This document shows, in pieces, positions 8,179-18,046 of a stretch of 64,000 nt of DNA. The translations under genes and the position numbers were made by a program. Where the stretch lies: assembly GCA_937959265.1 (NCBI GenBank), contig CALGMA010000016.1, positions 1 through 64,000 on the forward strand, in the 5' to 3' direction. The notes below the pieces were generated by a model. The model had not been told where the DNA came from and made no database searches. It saw nothing but the letters and a program-made list of their open reading frames with translations. Positions within the stretch are counted from its first letter, which is position 1; the number at the start of each line of letters is the position of its first letter. Source of the DNA: an uncultured Anaerolineae bacterium. GTDB lineage: Bacteria; Chloroflexota; Anaerolineae; J036; Brachytrichaceae.

Positions 8179-9240
8179 CTAGCGATGTTTGCTTTTGGCG
8201 GTTGCGGCGACCTGCTTGATCAGCTCATATTGCTTTCGCCAATATATCTGTGCAGTGAAATGTTCCTCGTAACGCCTTCGAGCATTTGCGCTCATTTCTG
8301 ATACTGCTTCTGGTTGATGCAACATCCACTCAATCGCAGTTCGCATATCGCGCGGATCCCCCGCTTTGACGAGCAGTCCGGTCTTGTTGTGCTCTATGTA
8401 GTATTCGGTGCTGGGCGTCTGTGTGGCCACGATGGCTTTGCCTGCGCACATCGCCTGCAGAATATGCCCCTCACCGGCAGCATGCTCAACGTAGTAAAGC
8501 GGCACGACGACGAAATACGCATGTCGAATCAATGAAAGGACGGTCTCCGGTCCCGACGTATATTCACTAATAGTCACGTTCGGCGGAGGCTGGAGACCTT
8601 CGGTGTTAAAGCGGCGAACGTGCGCGATAAACCGTCCGTCTAAGCCTGCCACGGCTCGGAAGAATGTGTCGTAATCTCGATATGACCTGCCCGATGCTAG
8701 GACATACCTGTCAGTAGGTGCGTCTCCATTCCCGCCCACCTCCTCCGAAGATCCAAATAGATCATGCCATCCTAGCGGAATAAAAGAAATTTTGTCCGGG
8801 GGTATCCCCAGCTTCTGAGCATAGAGACTAGGCTCACTGGGAACCACTACTGTAGCGTAATCTATCCCTCTCATCACAAAGCGACTAAAACCCAGGAAAT
8901 GCTCGGCAACGCCCTTGAAGTTGAAGCACAAAGCTATGTGTGGAGGATGGGCAATGTGAAGCGCGCTTCGCAGCATTGCTAGGCCAAAGGCGTTTTTGGC
9001 CTCCCACGACAGAATTACATCGTATTGGTTCCTTCGACAATGCTGTAAGGCGCGAACACCGAGCAAGATATAGGCAGGATAATAGTGCAGAAGCTTCCCC
9101 CACTTTCGGTAACGATCGAGTGGAGTGACCCATAAATAATCCACCTCATCGGCTTGAGCTTTCTCGTCGAGATGAACCCAAATTGGGCGCTCGTTAGGCG
9201 GTACCGGGCCATCGAATAAGCAAAGCACTCGAAGAGACAT
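8179..9240 (-). CDS. Glycosyltransferase, GT4-like (group 1)
   Basis: A protein of 353 residues with a GT-B fold pattern: an N-terminal MSLRVLCLFDGPVPP strand-loop and a C-terminal donor-binding half with AAGEGHILQAMCAGKAIVAT followed by TEYYIEHNKTG. These correspond to the E-x7-E region of family 4 glycosyltransferases, which move a sugar from an NDP-sugar to a growing glycan at the cytoplasmic face of the membrane. The first family glutamate is in an unusual surrounding, so the donor cannot be guessed. I chose the ATG at 9240 because a CAGGGGGAA ribosome binding site precedes it; the longer reading frame upstream lacks one. Confidence 0.87.
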   Translation of the reverse strand: MSLRVLCLFDGPVPPNERPIWVHLDEKAQADEVDYLWVTPLDRYRKWGKLLHYYPAYILLGVRALQHCRRNQYDVILSWEAKNAFGLAMLRSALHIAHPPHIALCFNFKGVAEHFLGFSRFVMRGIDYATVVVPSEPSLYAQKLGIPPDKISFIPLGWHDLFGSSEEVGGNGDAPTDRYVLASGRSYRDYDTFFRAVAGLDGRFIAHVRRFNTEGLQPPPNVTISEYTSGPETVLSLIRHAYFVVVPLYYVEHAAGEGHILQAMCAGKAIVATQTPSTEYYIEHNKTGLLVKAGDPRDMRTAIEWMLHQPEAVSEMSANARRRYEEHFTAQIYWRKQYELIKQVAATAKSKHR

Positions 9241-9313
9241 ATTTCCCCCTGTTTGAACCATTTGCGGCATATCTGAGTCAGTCCTAACTCACTGACATCT
9301 AATGATCCTAGCT

Positions 9314-10735
9314 TCACGCGCGATCATCTACAACTTTCGTGATGTGAAATAGCGCAATACTCCCTCCGAGAAACATCCACGTAAACACCGCGTTGTCAAA
9401 ACCGGAAATTGTTTGATTGTATGCAAATGGCAGCACCCAATCTCCCAGCATCATGCCCACCAACGCGCCCACACAACCAGCGAACGCTGCCACAGCATAT
9501 GCTTCCTGAAAATCCCCCTGTCCCTTGAGACGTTGCATTACCCGCCAACCTGTGCGCAGAAAAGCGGCAAAGGTTGCCAGAAAGGCGACGAAACCCACCA
9601 CACCTGTCTGAGCCAGAACGTCGAAGTAATTGTTGTGTGTTGAGCGCGCGTCATCCGGATGATATGTCATGTTGTAGATGGCGTATCCAGCCGGACCCAT
9701 GCCAAAGAAGGGGTGATTGGCAACGTGCCTCAGGTTCTGCTCCCAGAGGCCGGAGCGTTCATCACTACCGCCAGCCATCTCGGCTTCATAGGCTTCGACA
9801 ATAAGATCCATGCGTAGGATCGCGAAGGCTAACATGGCGACCAATGCAGCGCCAAATAGTGCTTTCGAACGACGTAATACGATGATGCCGCATGCCACGC
9901 TTAAAGGCAACCAGCCGGATACCCACGACAGCTTCCCTACGAGATTGACGTAGAAGGTTACGAGCAGCAGTGCGCCCAACGCCAGACGTTGCCATTTTGA
10001 AAGTCGCGCATGTATGAGCAACAACGAACAAGTCATTGCTCCGAGCCACATCGAGAATAGCCCGCGTGTGCCGTTGTTAAGCAGTATGTCCGTAGGCAGC
10101 CTGAACAGGTCGGTCGCAAGCTGTAACACGCCAACAGCAATGAGAATGCCCACTAGGCCCTTGAGCCACTTGGCCTCGGTTACTTTGTTCGCAACAAGCA
10201 GCGTCATAAGTGGCAGAGCGATGTTCACTAGCAGCGCAGCTATCTGCACCACAGGAAAGGAGGGCCAGACGTAAAGCAACGGATCGCGCATGAGCTGAGC
10301 CCACACATACGACAAGATACAAATGAATACAAAGGCCAGCAATGGTTTGTTGATCGGTGAAGGGCGAATGCGCTCGCCACTGATCCGGGAGAAGACGAGT
10401 TGCAATCCCCATACGCCGAGGAGGACTAGCGAAATCGCTAAACTGATCACAATTCGGCTATCGCGTCCGGTCGGCAACGCAAAGAAATTGATGAATCCCG
10501 CGGAGAAAGCGACAGCCAAGAACCCGTATTCGAATCGGCCGAGGCGATACAGCGCGACACCGCCAATGACCGCAATACCCCCGGCGAAGACGAATGACCA
10601 ATCAACACGCCCTTTGGAGGCGATGAACGATGCAGCTGCTACGATCAGCAGAACAATCACAAAAAAAGCTGCTTGCCGAGCAAGCTGTCGTGCGCTCCTC
10701 GATGGCGGAGAGGAAAAAGCTAAAACTGGCCTCAT
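9314..10735 (-). CDS. O-antigen polymerase/ligase family membrane protein (Wzy-like)
   Basis: A polytopic protein of 473 residues with about ten hydrophobic segments and one large extracytoplasmic loop. That loop contains NHPFFGMGPAGYAIYN, then STHNNYFDVLAQTGVVG, the standard landmark of the O-antigen ligase/polymerase (Wzy_C) family. It sits 17 bp downstream of the flippase gene, the classical pairing in a Wzx/Wzy pathway in which lipid-linked repeats are flipped and then polymerised outside the membrane. Sequence alone does not separate polymerases from ligases; the flippase next door favours polymerase. Confidence 0.88.
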   Translation of the reverse strand: MRPVLAFSSPPSRSARQLARQAAFFVIVLLIVAAASFIASKGRVDWSFVFAGGIAVIGGVALYRLGRFEYGFLAVAFSAGFINFFALPTGRDSRIVISLAISLVLLGVWGLQLVFSRISGERIRPSPINKPLLAFVFICILSYVWAQLMRDPLLYVWPSFPVVQIAALLVNIALPLMTLLVANKVTEAKWLKGLVGILIAVGVLQLATDLFRLPTDILLNNGTRGLFSMWLGAMTCSLLLIHARLSKWQRLALGALLLVTFYVNLVGKLSWVSGWLPLSVACGIIVLRRSKALFGAALVAMLAFAILRMDLIVEAYEAEMAGGSDERSGLWEQNLRHVANHPFFGMGPAGYAIYNMTYHPDDARSTHNNYFDVLAQTGVVGFVAFLATFAAFLRTGWRVMQRLKGQGDFQEAYAVAAFAGCVGALVGMMLGDWVLPFAYNQTISGFDNAVFTWMFLGGSIALFHITKVVDDRA

Positions 10736-10752
10736 GATTAAAAAGTGGGCGC

Positions 10753-12231
10753 CTAAGCCTTCGTCAACCTTAGCCCAAACTTATTCGCGATGCGCTGGAT
10801 GAGCGCCCATTCTTCGGTGTCCAGTAGCCGGAACACCACCACTAGCATTAGATACGTCGCAACGCCAACCGCAATTTGCACGGCCAGATGTTGTCCTGAA
10901 ACCAGGAGGACCGCCACACCCATTAGCGCAGATGCGCCCATCACGCGCACAAGCAATGGCTTTACGTCCGGTAAATTAAGCTTTCGACGTAACAAGAAAT
11001 GAAATTGTCCGGCAGCCACCAGGTCTGTGATCACCGTCACAACCGCTGCACCCAAAATACCAAAGCGCGGTATGAAGAGCAAGTTGAATACCACGTTGGC
11101 AACTGCACCTATGAAGTATATCCGGGCAGCTGCTCTTTCCTGGCTGATGATCGTCGTCATGTTACCTCCGAAGCCAGCAAACATGAGCAGTGGCACATCC
11201 CAGACGATGATCTGAAATACCAGCACGGAAGGCGCATATTGTTCGCCATAGAGCAAGTGAATCAATGGGTCTGCTACCAGCATTCCGCCAACGGCCAGCG
11301 GGATGCTGATAAGTAGAATGACTTTTGTCGAGCGGTAGTACCAGCGCTCCACCGTGTCTGGATCGGTGATGAAGGCTTTGGACAATGTGGGAACAATGGC
11401 TGTACTGAAAGCGGTGAACAGAAACAACAGCGACGTTGACAGTCGGTAAGCAGCGTTATACCAGCCTACTTCCTCCGACGGATAGAAGCGCGCCAGCATC
11501 ACTGTATCTATACTAAAAGCAATTGTCAGCGAAAGCGTAATCATACCGAATGGCAGGCCGGCGCGGATGAGTTGGGGCCATATGGTGGGTGTCACAATTA
11601 CTGGCCGTGACACTAGTCTGTGCCGTCGTACGGCCCATACGGCGAACAGGATCTGGGGGATCATCGCCAGTAGCCCGACGCTGATCAAGGCTAGAAATCC
11701 CCAACCGTTGATCAGTACGATCGTCCCTAGCGCTGCCGAGCTGATTTGGCCAATGATAGCAATCAGGGTCGGATACTCCATGCGCTCGGAGGCAACCAGC
11801 GCTGCATCCATAGGCGCGAGGAAGGCGGAGTAAATAAACGTGAGCGTATACAGAAATACACCTAATACCAGCTCCGGTTTAAATCCATACAATACTGCGC
11901 CGAATGTAATGCCGACTACGCCTATCACTGCCAGCGTCAAACGTAATGCCCAAAGATTCCAAAACAATTGCTTGGTCTTCTCCGGGCGCTGCGCCATTTC
12001 GCGCATGACGTATTGTGAGACGCCCAATTCAGCGAAGATGGCAAACAGTCCCACGAAGGCCGTAACGGTCGAGTATTGCCCAAAGCCACTGTCGCCCAGC
12101 ACGCGCACAACTGCGACGTTATATAGAAAGTTGATCGCCTTGAGTGATAGCGAGCCTAGGGTGATGAACAGCGTATTGCGCGCGATGGTGCGCTTCAAAC
12201 TGTATGGTCGCTCATTGGCTGACACAGACAT
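10753..12231 (-). CDS. Polysaccharide flippase of the MOP superfamily (Wzx-like)
   Basis: A protein of 492 residues with 12 to 14 hydrophobic segments spread over its length. It begins with the typical KRTIARNTLFITLGSL start and has an FGQYSTVTAF segment, as in oligosaccharide flippases. The role is moving undecaprenyl-linked repeat units across the cytoplasmic membrane. I chose the ATG at 12231 because an AGAGG ribosome binding site stands about eight bases before it; two other in-frame starts lie 6 and 33 bases upstream. The 148-bp gap upstream separates it from the next glycosyltransferase gene and may carry a promoter, although I could not identify a convincing one. Confidence 0.9.
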   Translation of the reverse strand: MSVSANERPYSLKRTIARNTLFITLGSLSLKAINFLYNVAVVRVLGDSGFGQYSTVTAFVGLFAIFAELGVSQYVMREMAQRPEKTKQLFWNLWALRLTLAVIGVVGITFGAVLYGFKPELVLGVFLYTLTFIYSAFLAPMDAALVASERMEYPTLIAIIGQISSAALGTIVLINGWGFLALISVGLLAMIPQILFAVWAVRRHRLVSRPVIVTPTIWPQLIRAGLPFGMITLSLTIAFSIDTVMLARFYPSEEVGWYNAAYRLSTSLLFLFTAFSTAIVPTLSKAFITDPDTVERWYYRSTKVILLISIPLAVGGMLVADPLIHLLYGEQYAPSVLVFQIIVWDVPLLMFAGFGGNMTTIISQERAAARIYFIGAVANVVFNLLFIPRFGILGAAVVTVITDLVAAGQFHFLLRRKLNLPDVKPLLVRVMGASALMGVAVLLVSGQHLAVQIAVGVATYLMLVVVFRLLDTEEWALIQRIANKFGLRLTKA

Positions 12232-12379
12232 TAACATAACCTCTAACGGCGCTATTCGGTACAATTACGCGGTATGCCATACAAAGTTCAACAATAACTT
12301 CGCAACTACCTCTTGGTTAGTCGTCCGTCCGTCCGTTGCCTGCAGACGTGTAATTAATTCGAAGTGGAACGTTGGGCAC

Positions 12380-13531
12380 TTAGCTGGCATGACCGGTTAA
12401 ACCAGCTGCATATTCGTAACCTTCCAAGATCTGCTGCGCTGTCTTGCGCCAGCTAAACTGTGTTGCATGTGCAAAACCGCGTTCACGCAACTGTGAAGCT
12501 TCTGTGGGATTGGTCAGGAGCCTTTGCAAATGTGCAGCCAGCGCAGCATCGTCTTCGGCATCTATGATGAGCGCAGCGTCTCCGGCCACCTCAGGTAGCG
12601 GCCCTCGATCTGAAACAATGAGCGGTGCACCACAGCTCATGGCTTCTAATATGGGGATGCCGAAACCCTCGAACCACGAAGGAAAGACAAATACCTCGGC
12701 CATGCTGTATAGCGCGATCAAATCAGCGCGTGGTGGATTGATGAGTAGAGCAGCTTGATCGCGCTCGACTGCCTCAAAGACAATTGGCAGCGGCGCAGGG
12801 TGGCGCGAGAAGAAGACAAGGCGGTACTGCTGTCGTAGAGAATTGGGCAAGCGTCGCCATGCGCGAACGAGCACTCCTGGATTTTTCAAAGCATCCGCCA
12901 GTACAAATGGATGCCTGAGCTGATAACGAGTGCGTGCGTCATCGAGTACCGCACGATCTGTAATCCGTCGCATGTCGGGTGTTGGCGCATGCGGAATAGG
13001 GACGATGCGCTGTGGGCTGAGCCGGCAGTAACGCAGGATATCCTTTTTTGCGTGTTGCGACACGGTGAGTATTAGATCAACATCTCGTAACATCAGCCGT
13101 GAACCAACATACTGGTAAATTGACATGGCCAACACGCGCGGCGTGCGTCGTGACCCCGCACTAAACAGCGTCTCGCGTATAGGCATGATGGTGAGTGCGT
13201 CGTGCAATGTCACAACGGTGCGCGCGCCAGGCACGCTGAGGCCGTAATTTGCCGGATAGTGCACCACGTCGAGGCGATCGTGTGCCATCGCGCGCCTAAT
13301 TCCAACGCAGTCCAAATAAGCGGTTGAGTGTGGACCGCGATACGGTAAAAACCGCACAGTGACGTGAGCGGGCAAATTGCTTAGCTCAAAGGTGCGCTTT
13401 GTGTCCGCATACAGGAAGATGTGGTGAGCTGTCGCAAGCGTACACAGCTCAGCGACAAAATGCTTTACGTAAGTATGTACGCCGCCTACGAGACCATGAG
13501 AGAGGTAACGTACGTCTATACCGATCCTCAT
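12380..13531 (-). CDS. Glycosyltransferase, GT4-like; paralogue of the gene at 16827-18005
   Basis: A protein of 383 residues with an intact GT4 C-terminal half: FPSWFEGFGIPILEAMSCG, then SDRGPLPEVAGDAALIIDAED. This is the EGFG/E-x7-E donor-binding block seen in mannosyl- and other family 4 transferases. Its N-terminus MRIGIDVRYLSHGLVGG is nearly identical to that of the gene at 16827-18005, and several other blocks match (LYADTKR, FLPYRGP, FVFPSW). I chose the ATG at 13531, 8 bp after the stop of the GT2 gene upstream; the open frame continues 66 codons further but would overlap that gene. Probably adds one sugar to the repeat unit at the inner membrane face. Confidence 0.9.
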   Translation of the reverse strand: MRIGIDVRYLSHGLVGGVHTYVKHFVAELCTLATAHHIFLYADTKRTFELSNLPAHVTVRFLPYRGPHSTAYLDCVGIRRAMAHDRLDVVHYPANYGLSVPGARTVVTLHDALTIMPIRETLFSAGSRRTPRVLAMSIYQYVGSRLMLRDVDLILTVSQHAKKDILRYCRLSPQRIVPIPHAPTPDMRRITDRAVLDDARTRYQLRHPFVLADALKNPGVLVRAWRRLPNSLRQQYRLVFFSRHPAPLPIVFEAVERDQAALLINPPRADLIALYSMAEVFVFPSWFEGFGIPILEAMSCGAPLIVSDRGPLPEVAGDAALIIDAEDDAALAAHLQRLLTNPTEASQLRERGFAHATQFSWRKTAQQILEGYEYAAGLTGHAS

Positions 13532-13539
13532 ATCGCATG

Positions 13540-14487
13540 TCACATGGCCGGCAGGCGGCGCAAGACGCCAATGTAGCCTTTGACCATCCCTTTGCCAAGG
13601 TCGCGCTGGTGAATCGTCTTCACACCCCATACGCCAAGGCGAAGCAGGACGCCAGAGGCTAAGATGAGTTTCAACGCAGCGACGCGTAGCCCTGGCCATT
13701 GCTTGCTGGTCGCTCGCACGAAGTGGCATTGACCCTCATAGAGCTGCTTGAGGCTGTCAATGGGATATTTCCACTGTGTTTGCTGACCAAGATGTGTAAT
13801 CTCGGCTGCTGGTAAATAGATAATCCTGTAGCCACCCTGTTGAATGCGAATGCACCATTCGGTTTCCAGGAAATATAATGGGTAGCTCTCATCAAGCATG
13901 CCAACATCTTCGATAACTCGGCGCGGCACCGCAATGAACGAGCCAAGAAGATGATCAACAGCCAATGGATCGTGGTGCGCAGACAGGTTCACTTCTTTTC
14001 GAGACGCAAAGCTCGGCAGCCACTTCCACAAGTAAAAGCTCTCGATTAGTGCACTTTCCAGCCCGGGGACGCCAAGCCAGCATGACCTTTGTAATGTCCT
14101 ATCTTTGTTCAATGTTCGTGGCCCAACGGCGCCGACGTCTGGATGCGCCTCCAAATACTCGTATACCTTATCGTATAAACCGGGATGCACGATAGTGTCA
14201 ACGTTCTGGTAAATGATGTAACGCCCCTTGCTAAGTTTTATGATGCGATTGTTGGCTACCGAGAAAGGTTGTTTTTGCGAATTGGCAATTAGCCGCACAT
14301 GTGGGAACCTGTCACGAACCGCTTGGGCGCTGCCATCCGTTGAGCCGTTATCTACAAGCCAGATGTCGTAGGGGCGACTCGGAGGATTATCAACGATTGA
14401 TTGTAGACAGTCCAACAATACATCTTTCGTATTCCAATTGACGAGCGTGATCGAGATCTCGACATTGGCATGTTCGTCGCTGCTCAT
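13540..14487 (-). CDS. Glycosyltransferase family 2, rhamnosyltransferase-like
   Basis: A protein of 315 residues with a GT-A fold. The nucleotide-binding VDNGSTDG block is at residues 45-52 and a DXD-like NVDT is at 95-98, where most relatives have NNDT. The acceptor-side motif EWCIRIQQGGYRI is present. Family members move a deoxyhexose or hexose from an NDP-sugar to the lipid-linked glycan. A GGAGGTG ribosome binding site precedes the ATG at 14487. It pairs with the GT4 gene 8 bp downstream, mirroring the GT4-GT2 pair at 16.8-18.9 kb. Confidence 0.9.
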   Translation of the reverse strand: MSSDEHANVEISITLVNWNTKDVLLDCLQSIVDNPPSRPYDIWLVDNGSTDGSAQAVRDRFPHVRLIANSQKQPFSVANNRIIKLSKGRYIIYQNVDTIVHPGLYDKVYEYLEAHPDVGAVGPRTLNKDRTLQRSCWLGVPGLESALIESFYLWKWLPSFASRKEVNLSAHHDPLAVDHLLGSFIAVPRRVIEDVGMLDESYPLYFLETEWCIRIQQGGYRIIYLPAAEITHLGQQTQWKYPIDSLKQLYEGQCHFVRATSKQWPGLRVAALKLILASGVLLRLGVWGVKTIHQRDLGKGMVKGYIGVLRRLPAM

Positions 14488-14505
14488 AAAGCCACCTCCG
14501 GGATT

Positions 14506-15450
14506 CTAGATTTCTTGCGAAAGAGCCGTGGGTTGATAAGCTATGCGAGGTTCTCTGTCGTTGAGGTCTCTCCACCGAATTGCCGGGCCAATATCTCCCA
14601 GAACAAATCTGGCCAAGAGCCACTTCACCTGCAATACAAGAAAGAGTGCCATCTGTAATCGGAAGGCAGAACCCTCACCGTAATGCTTGCGAAAGAAGTG
14701 CACCTTGCTACGATAGAGCGATCGCAACATCGCATGCCGCCATTGGCGTGTGCTTTGTCCTCCATGATGGATCACCTTCCCTCTGGGCGTAAACCAAACC
14801 TCCCATCCAGCCTTCCACATGCGGTAGCACCAGTCCACCTCCTCGCTATACATGAAATAGCTCTCGTCCATCAAGCCGACCTGCTCAATCGCTTTGCGGC
14901 GCACCAGCATGCATGCGCCGGCAACGTAGCCCACTCGCCTTGCGGTTTGTGCATGCGCAAAGCCATATCCTGGGTAATCAGGATTGATGAGGCGGCGGCC
15001 GATGCCGGTCGCGCTCAGCAATTCATTCGTGAAACTCGGAAAGTTGCAAAACGATGACTGAAAGCTTCTATCTGGGTTGAGTAACATGGGCCCAACCACT
15101 CCTGCATGTGGCTGTCCATCAGCGAAACGTATTAAATGTGTGATCGAGGACGGTGTCGCAACCGTGTCACTGTTCAGTAGCAATACGTAGCGCCCTGAAC
15201 TCGCGACGATGGCCTGGTTATTCGCAGCTGAAAACCCCACATTTCGTTGGTTGGTCACAAGATTCACGTGAGGGAAATCTTTGCGTATCGTCTCGACGGT
15301 CGTATCGGTAGACGCATTGTCCACAACCCACACATCTCCACGTACATCGCCCAACGCTTCAGGAATAGACTCCAGACATTCGATCAATAGATCCCGTGTG
15401 TTCCAACTTACTAAGATGACCGACACGTCAACTTCAGATTCAGATATCAT
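14506..15450 (-). CDS. Glycosyltransferase family 2
   Basis: A protein of 314 residues, GT-A fold. It shows VDNASTD at residues 43-49, the DXD-type NSDT at 93-96 and the EVDWCYRMWKAGWEVW acceptor-side block. It is related to, but clearly different from, the two other GT2 proteins at 13.5 and 18.0 kb. The ATG at 15450 has a near-perfect AGGAGGT ribosome binding site; the frame upstream lacks one. It lies 18 bp upstream of the next GT2 gene, so the two are probably cotranslated. The sugar is unknown. Confidence 0.9.
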   Translation of the reverse strand: MISESEVDVSVILVSWNTRDLLIECLESIPEALGDVRGDVWVVDNASTDTTVETIRKDFPHVNLVTNQRNVGFSAANNQAIVASSGRYVLLLNSDTVATPSSITHLIRFADGQPHAGVVGPMLLNPDRSFQSSFCNFPSFTNELLSATGIGRRLINPDYPGYGFAHAQTARRVGYVAGACMLVRRKAIEQVGLMDESYFMYSEEVDWCYRMWKAGWEVWFTPRGKVIHHGGQSTRQWRHAMLRSLYRSKVHFFRKHYGEGSAFRLQMALFLVLQVKWLLARFVLGDIGPAIRWRDLNDREPRIAYQPTALSQEI

Positions 15451-15541
15451 CCGCGACCTCCTACCGTGAATGCGCGCTTGCAATTCCCAATCAGGCACAA
15501 AGACTCAGCAGATCGGCACTGCCGGAACCCGAATACCCGGT

Positions 15542-16759
15542 TCAGACATGCAACGGTCTACGCGGCTGCATTGTTTCTCCCCTGGCGATGCACTCCACGA
15601 AATTGCAGAAAGACGCGCCGATCGTGCTCCAGCTGTATCGAGCGGCGACTGCTTGCCGGCCGGCTGCGCCCGACGCCTCGCGCAGGGCACGATCCTCGAG
15701 CAACCGTACCACCTGGCTGGCGAACTCAGATGGTGCATCGGCGATATGCAATTCTCGCCCATCTTCGAAATCTAACCCCTCTGCCCCCTTCGACGTGGCT
15801 ACAACCGGCGTGCCCAACGCCAGCGACTCCAGGATCTTCAGCCGCGTGCCGCCCCCAATGCGCAACGGAACGACGCTGATCCAACTCTGCGCGATTCGCG
15901 GTCGCACATCATCCAGGTAGCCGGTGAAGACGACGCCATTGCTGCGCGGCAGTGTATCCAGGTTCACGCCATCGAGCTTGCCGGTAACGAATAGCCGAAC
16001 GCCGGGTCGTTTTGTCCGAATGAGCGGGAAGATCTCGCGAAGGAAGTAGTCCACCGCATCGAAATTCGCGTCGTAGGTCAACGCACCACTGTAAATGAGC
16101 GTGTCTGGCTCGGGTTGGGCAACGATGCGCGTGCAGGCTTCGACATCCACACCATTTGGCACGACGGCCACCGGCACTGGCAACGCCAGTGCCTCGATCA
16201 CCCGCCGGCGTTCTGCATCGGAAACGACTGTGTATCCGTCGAAATCAGACAACAAGCCTCGCAGGTAGGCAGTCAGCTTTTGCCAAGTCAGCCAGGCGCG
16301 AAACCGCCGTAGCTTCGACCGTGCACGGGCATAGGCTTCGTACAACACCGTCACCTCGATCTCGTCCAGCACGCGCCGGACGGCGAGCCGGCGTGCGTAG
16401 GGCGCCGTATCCATCTGTGAAGCGATGACGACGTCGGGTCGGAATCGTGCCACTTCGTGCAATACAGTTTGCATCATCGCTTCGTTGTAAGTATCCACAA
16501 CGGAGCGCGGATGCGTGGAGAGTAAACCCAATATGGCTTTGAGCCGGCGCGGCTGAAAACAGCGTTGATGCACTGTCTTTACCTCTGCACACAGCGCGCG
16601 CATCGCGCGAAGACGACCTTCGCTCACCGGCTCTTCTGCCAATGAGATTAAACTGATCTCGTGGCGCAACGAGAGCTGACGTATCAAATGATAGATGCGC
16701 AAGCGCGACCCGTTGTCGGCAGGATACGGATACCAGCTCGAAAGGAACAGCATTCTCAT
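15542..16759 (-). CDS. Glycosyltransferase, GT4-like
   Basis: A protein of 405 residues with a GT-B fold: N-terminal MLFLSSWYPYPADNGSRLR (a common opening of this subgroup) and the C-terminal donor site PLRIGGGTRLKILESLALG followed by GAEGL. Family members use NDP-sugars at the cytoplasmic membrane face. Two ATG codons six bases apart could start it; the first has AGGTG upstream. The predicted protein is full length for the family. It belongs to the same minus-strand run of glycosyltransferases; its acceptor is unknown. Confidence 0.9.
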   Translation of the reverse strand: MRMLFLSSWYPYPADNGSRLRIYHLIRQLSLRHEISLISLAEEPVSEGRLRAMRALCAEVKTVHQRCFQPRRLKAILGLLSTHPRSVVDTYNEAMMQTVLHEVARFRPDVVIASQMDTAPYARRLAVRRVLDEIEVTVLYEAYARARSKLRRFRAWLTWQKLTAYLRGLLSDFDGYTVVSDAERRRVIEALALPVPVAVVPNGVDVEACTRIVAQPEPDTLIYSGALTYDANFDAVDYFLREIFPLIRTKRPGVRLFVTGKLDGVNLDTLPRSNGVVFTGYLDDVRPRIAQSWISVVPLRIGGGTRLKILESLALGTPVVATSKGAEGLDFEDGRELHIADAPSEFASQVVRLLEDRALREASGAAGRQAVAARYSWSTIGASFCNFVECIARGETMQPRRPLHV

Positions 16760-16826
16760 CTACGCACCTAAACAAGTAACAGGGAATTCGACGCTCTCGG
16801 CGCTCATGGTCCCTTTGCCTCCGACT

Positions 16827-18005
16827 TCACAGCGACGAAGTCAGGACCGGCCGACGCTCCGCGATCGAATGACTCGCTATATGCAGATAGGCTTCCAGGT
16901 AGCCTTGCGCAGCGCGTTGCCATGTGAACAGTTCAGCCCGTTTGAACCCACGCTGGCGTAAGCTTTCGCGTTCTTCCGGATGTTGGAACAGGCGCATCAG
17001 GTACTCGACCAGCTTTTCGTTGTCTTCAGCGTCCATAATCAGACCAGCATCGCCGACAACCTCAGGAATCGCTCCACGGTCGGAGGCAATCACCGGTGCG
17101 CCACAAGCCATCGCTTCGACCAGCGGCATGCCGAATCCCTCGATCCAAGATGGAAAGACAAATGCGTCCGCCATGCTATATAACGCCGATAAGTCCGAAC
17201 GCGTCACCCGCACGAAGAACCTCGCCCAACCGGCGTTCACCGCCTCGTGCACCACCGGCAGCACCTGGGGCGAACGTGAAAAGAAAACGATTTGACGCGT
17301 GTCGCGCACTTTGGCCGGAAGCGTCCGCCACGCGCGCACGATGACGTCGGGGTTCTTGAACGCCTCTGCCAAGATGAACGGCTTGGACAAACCAAGGCGC
17401 TCGCGCACTTTGGCCAGCGCCAGCGAGTCCTCGATGCGCTTCACATCGGCAGGACAGCCATGATGCACCACGACGATCTTGGCCGGGTCGAGGGCGCCAT
17501 GGTGTGTAATTCGACGCTTCGCATATTCAGAAATCGTGATGATGAGATCCGCTCGGCGTGCTGCGGCGCGCGTGATCAGGTGCAGGTAAGTCATCATCAC
17601 AATCGTCTTGGGCTTCTTCGGATGCCCTCGTACGATCTCCGACAACGGCATCAGGTTAATTTCATCGTGAATGGTGAGCACCGTTGCACCGGCAGGGCCA
17701 AACCCGTAGTTGCCAGCAAAGTGGTAGACATTCAAGTCATCCCGCTGCATATCGCGGCTCAATAGAACATCGTTGCGCAACGATGACAGTGGGCTCCGAT
17801 ACGGCAACAGCCGTAGTGTGACATGATCCGGCAGGGCCTGCTCATCGGCGGTCAGGTCGAACGGGTGCTTGGTGTCAGCATACAGGTATAGATGATGTTG
17901 GCTGTGCGACTCCTTGATTAGAGCCGGGACCAGGTTCTTCAAGAAAGTGTTGATGCCGCCGACCAATCCGTGAGAAAGGTACCGGACGTCGATGCCGATC
18001 CTCAT
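16827..18005 (-). CDS. Glycosyltransferase, GT4-like; paralogue of the gene at 12380-13531
   Basis: A protein of 392 residues. The donor-site block EGFGMPLVEAMACGAPVIAS then GAIPEVVGDAGLIMDAED is intact. The start MRIGIDVRYLSHGLVGG and much of the rest match the gene at 12380-13531, so the two arose by duplication. Differences in the central acceptor-facing half suggest that they add the same or similar sugar at different positions. It lies 41 bp downstream of a GT2 gene, just as its paralogue follows one. No strong ribosome binding site precedes the ATG. Confidence 0.9.
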   Translation of the reverse strand: MRIGIDVRYLSHGLVGGINTFLKNLVPALIKESHSQHHLYLYADTKHPFDLTADEQALPDHVTLRLLPYRSPLSSLRNDVLLSRDMQRDDLNVYHFAGNYGFGPAGATVLTIHDEINLMPLSEIVRGHPKKPKTIVMMTYLHLITRAAARRADLIITISEYAKRRITHHGALDPAKIVVVHHGCPADVKRIEDSLALAKVRERLGLSKPFILAEAFKNPDVIVRAWRTLPAKVRDTRQIVFFSRSPQVLPVVHEAVNAGWARFFVRVTRSDLSALYSMADAFVFPSWIEGFGMPLVEAMACGAPVIASDRGAIPEVVGDAGLIMDAEDNEKLVEYLMRLFQHPEERESLRQRGFKRAELFTWQRAAQGYLEAYLHIASHSIAERRPVLTSSL

Positions 18006-18046
18006 GCAACGTTATAGTCGCATGTGCTTGCCGCCTCTGCAGGCGC

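Noticed and set aside
12322..12336. CGTCCGTCCGTCCGT microrepeat as a phase-variation tract
   Set aside because: Only about three and a half 4-base units, located in the leader region of the flippase gene; too short to claim slippage control.
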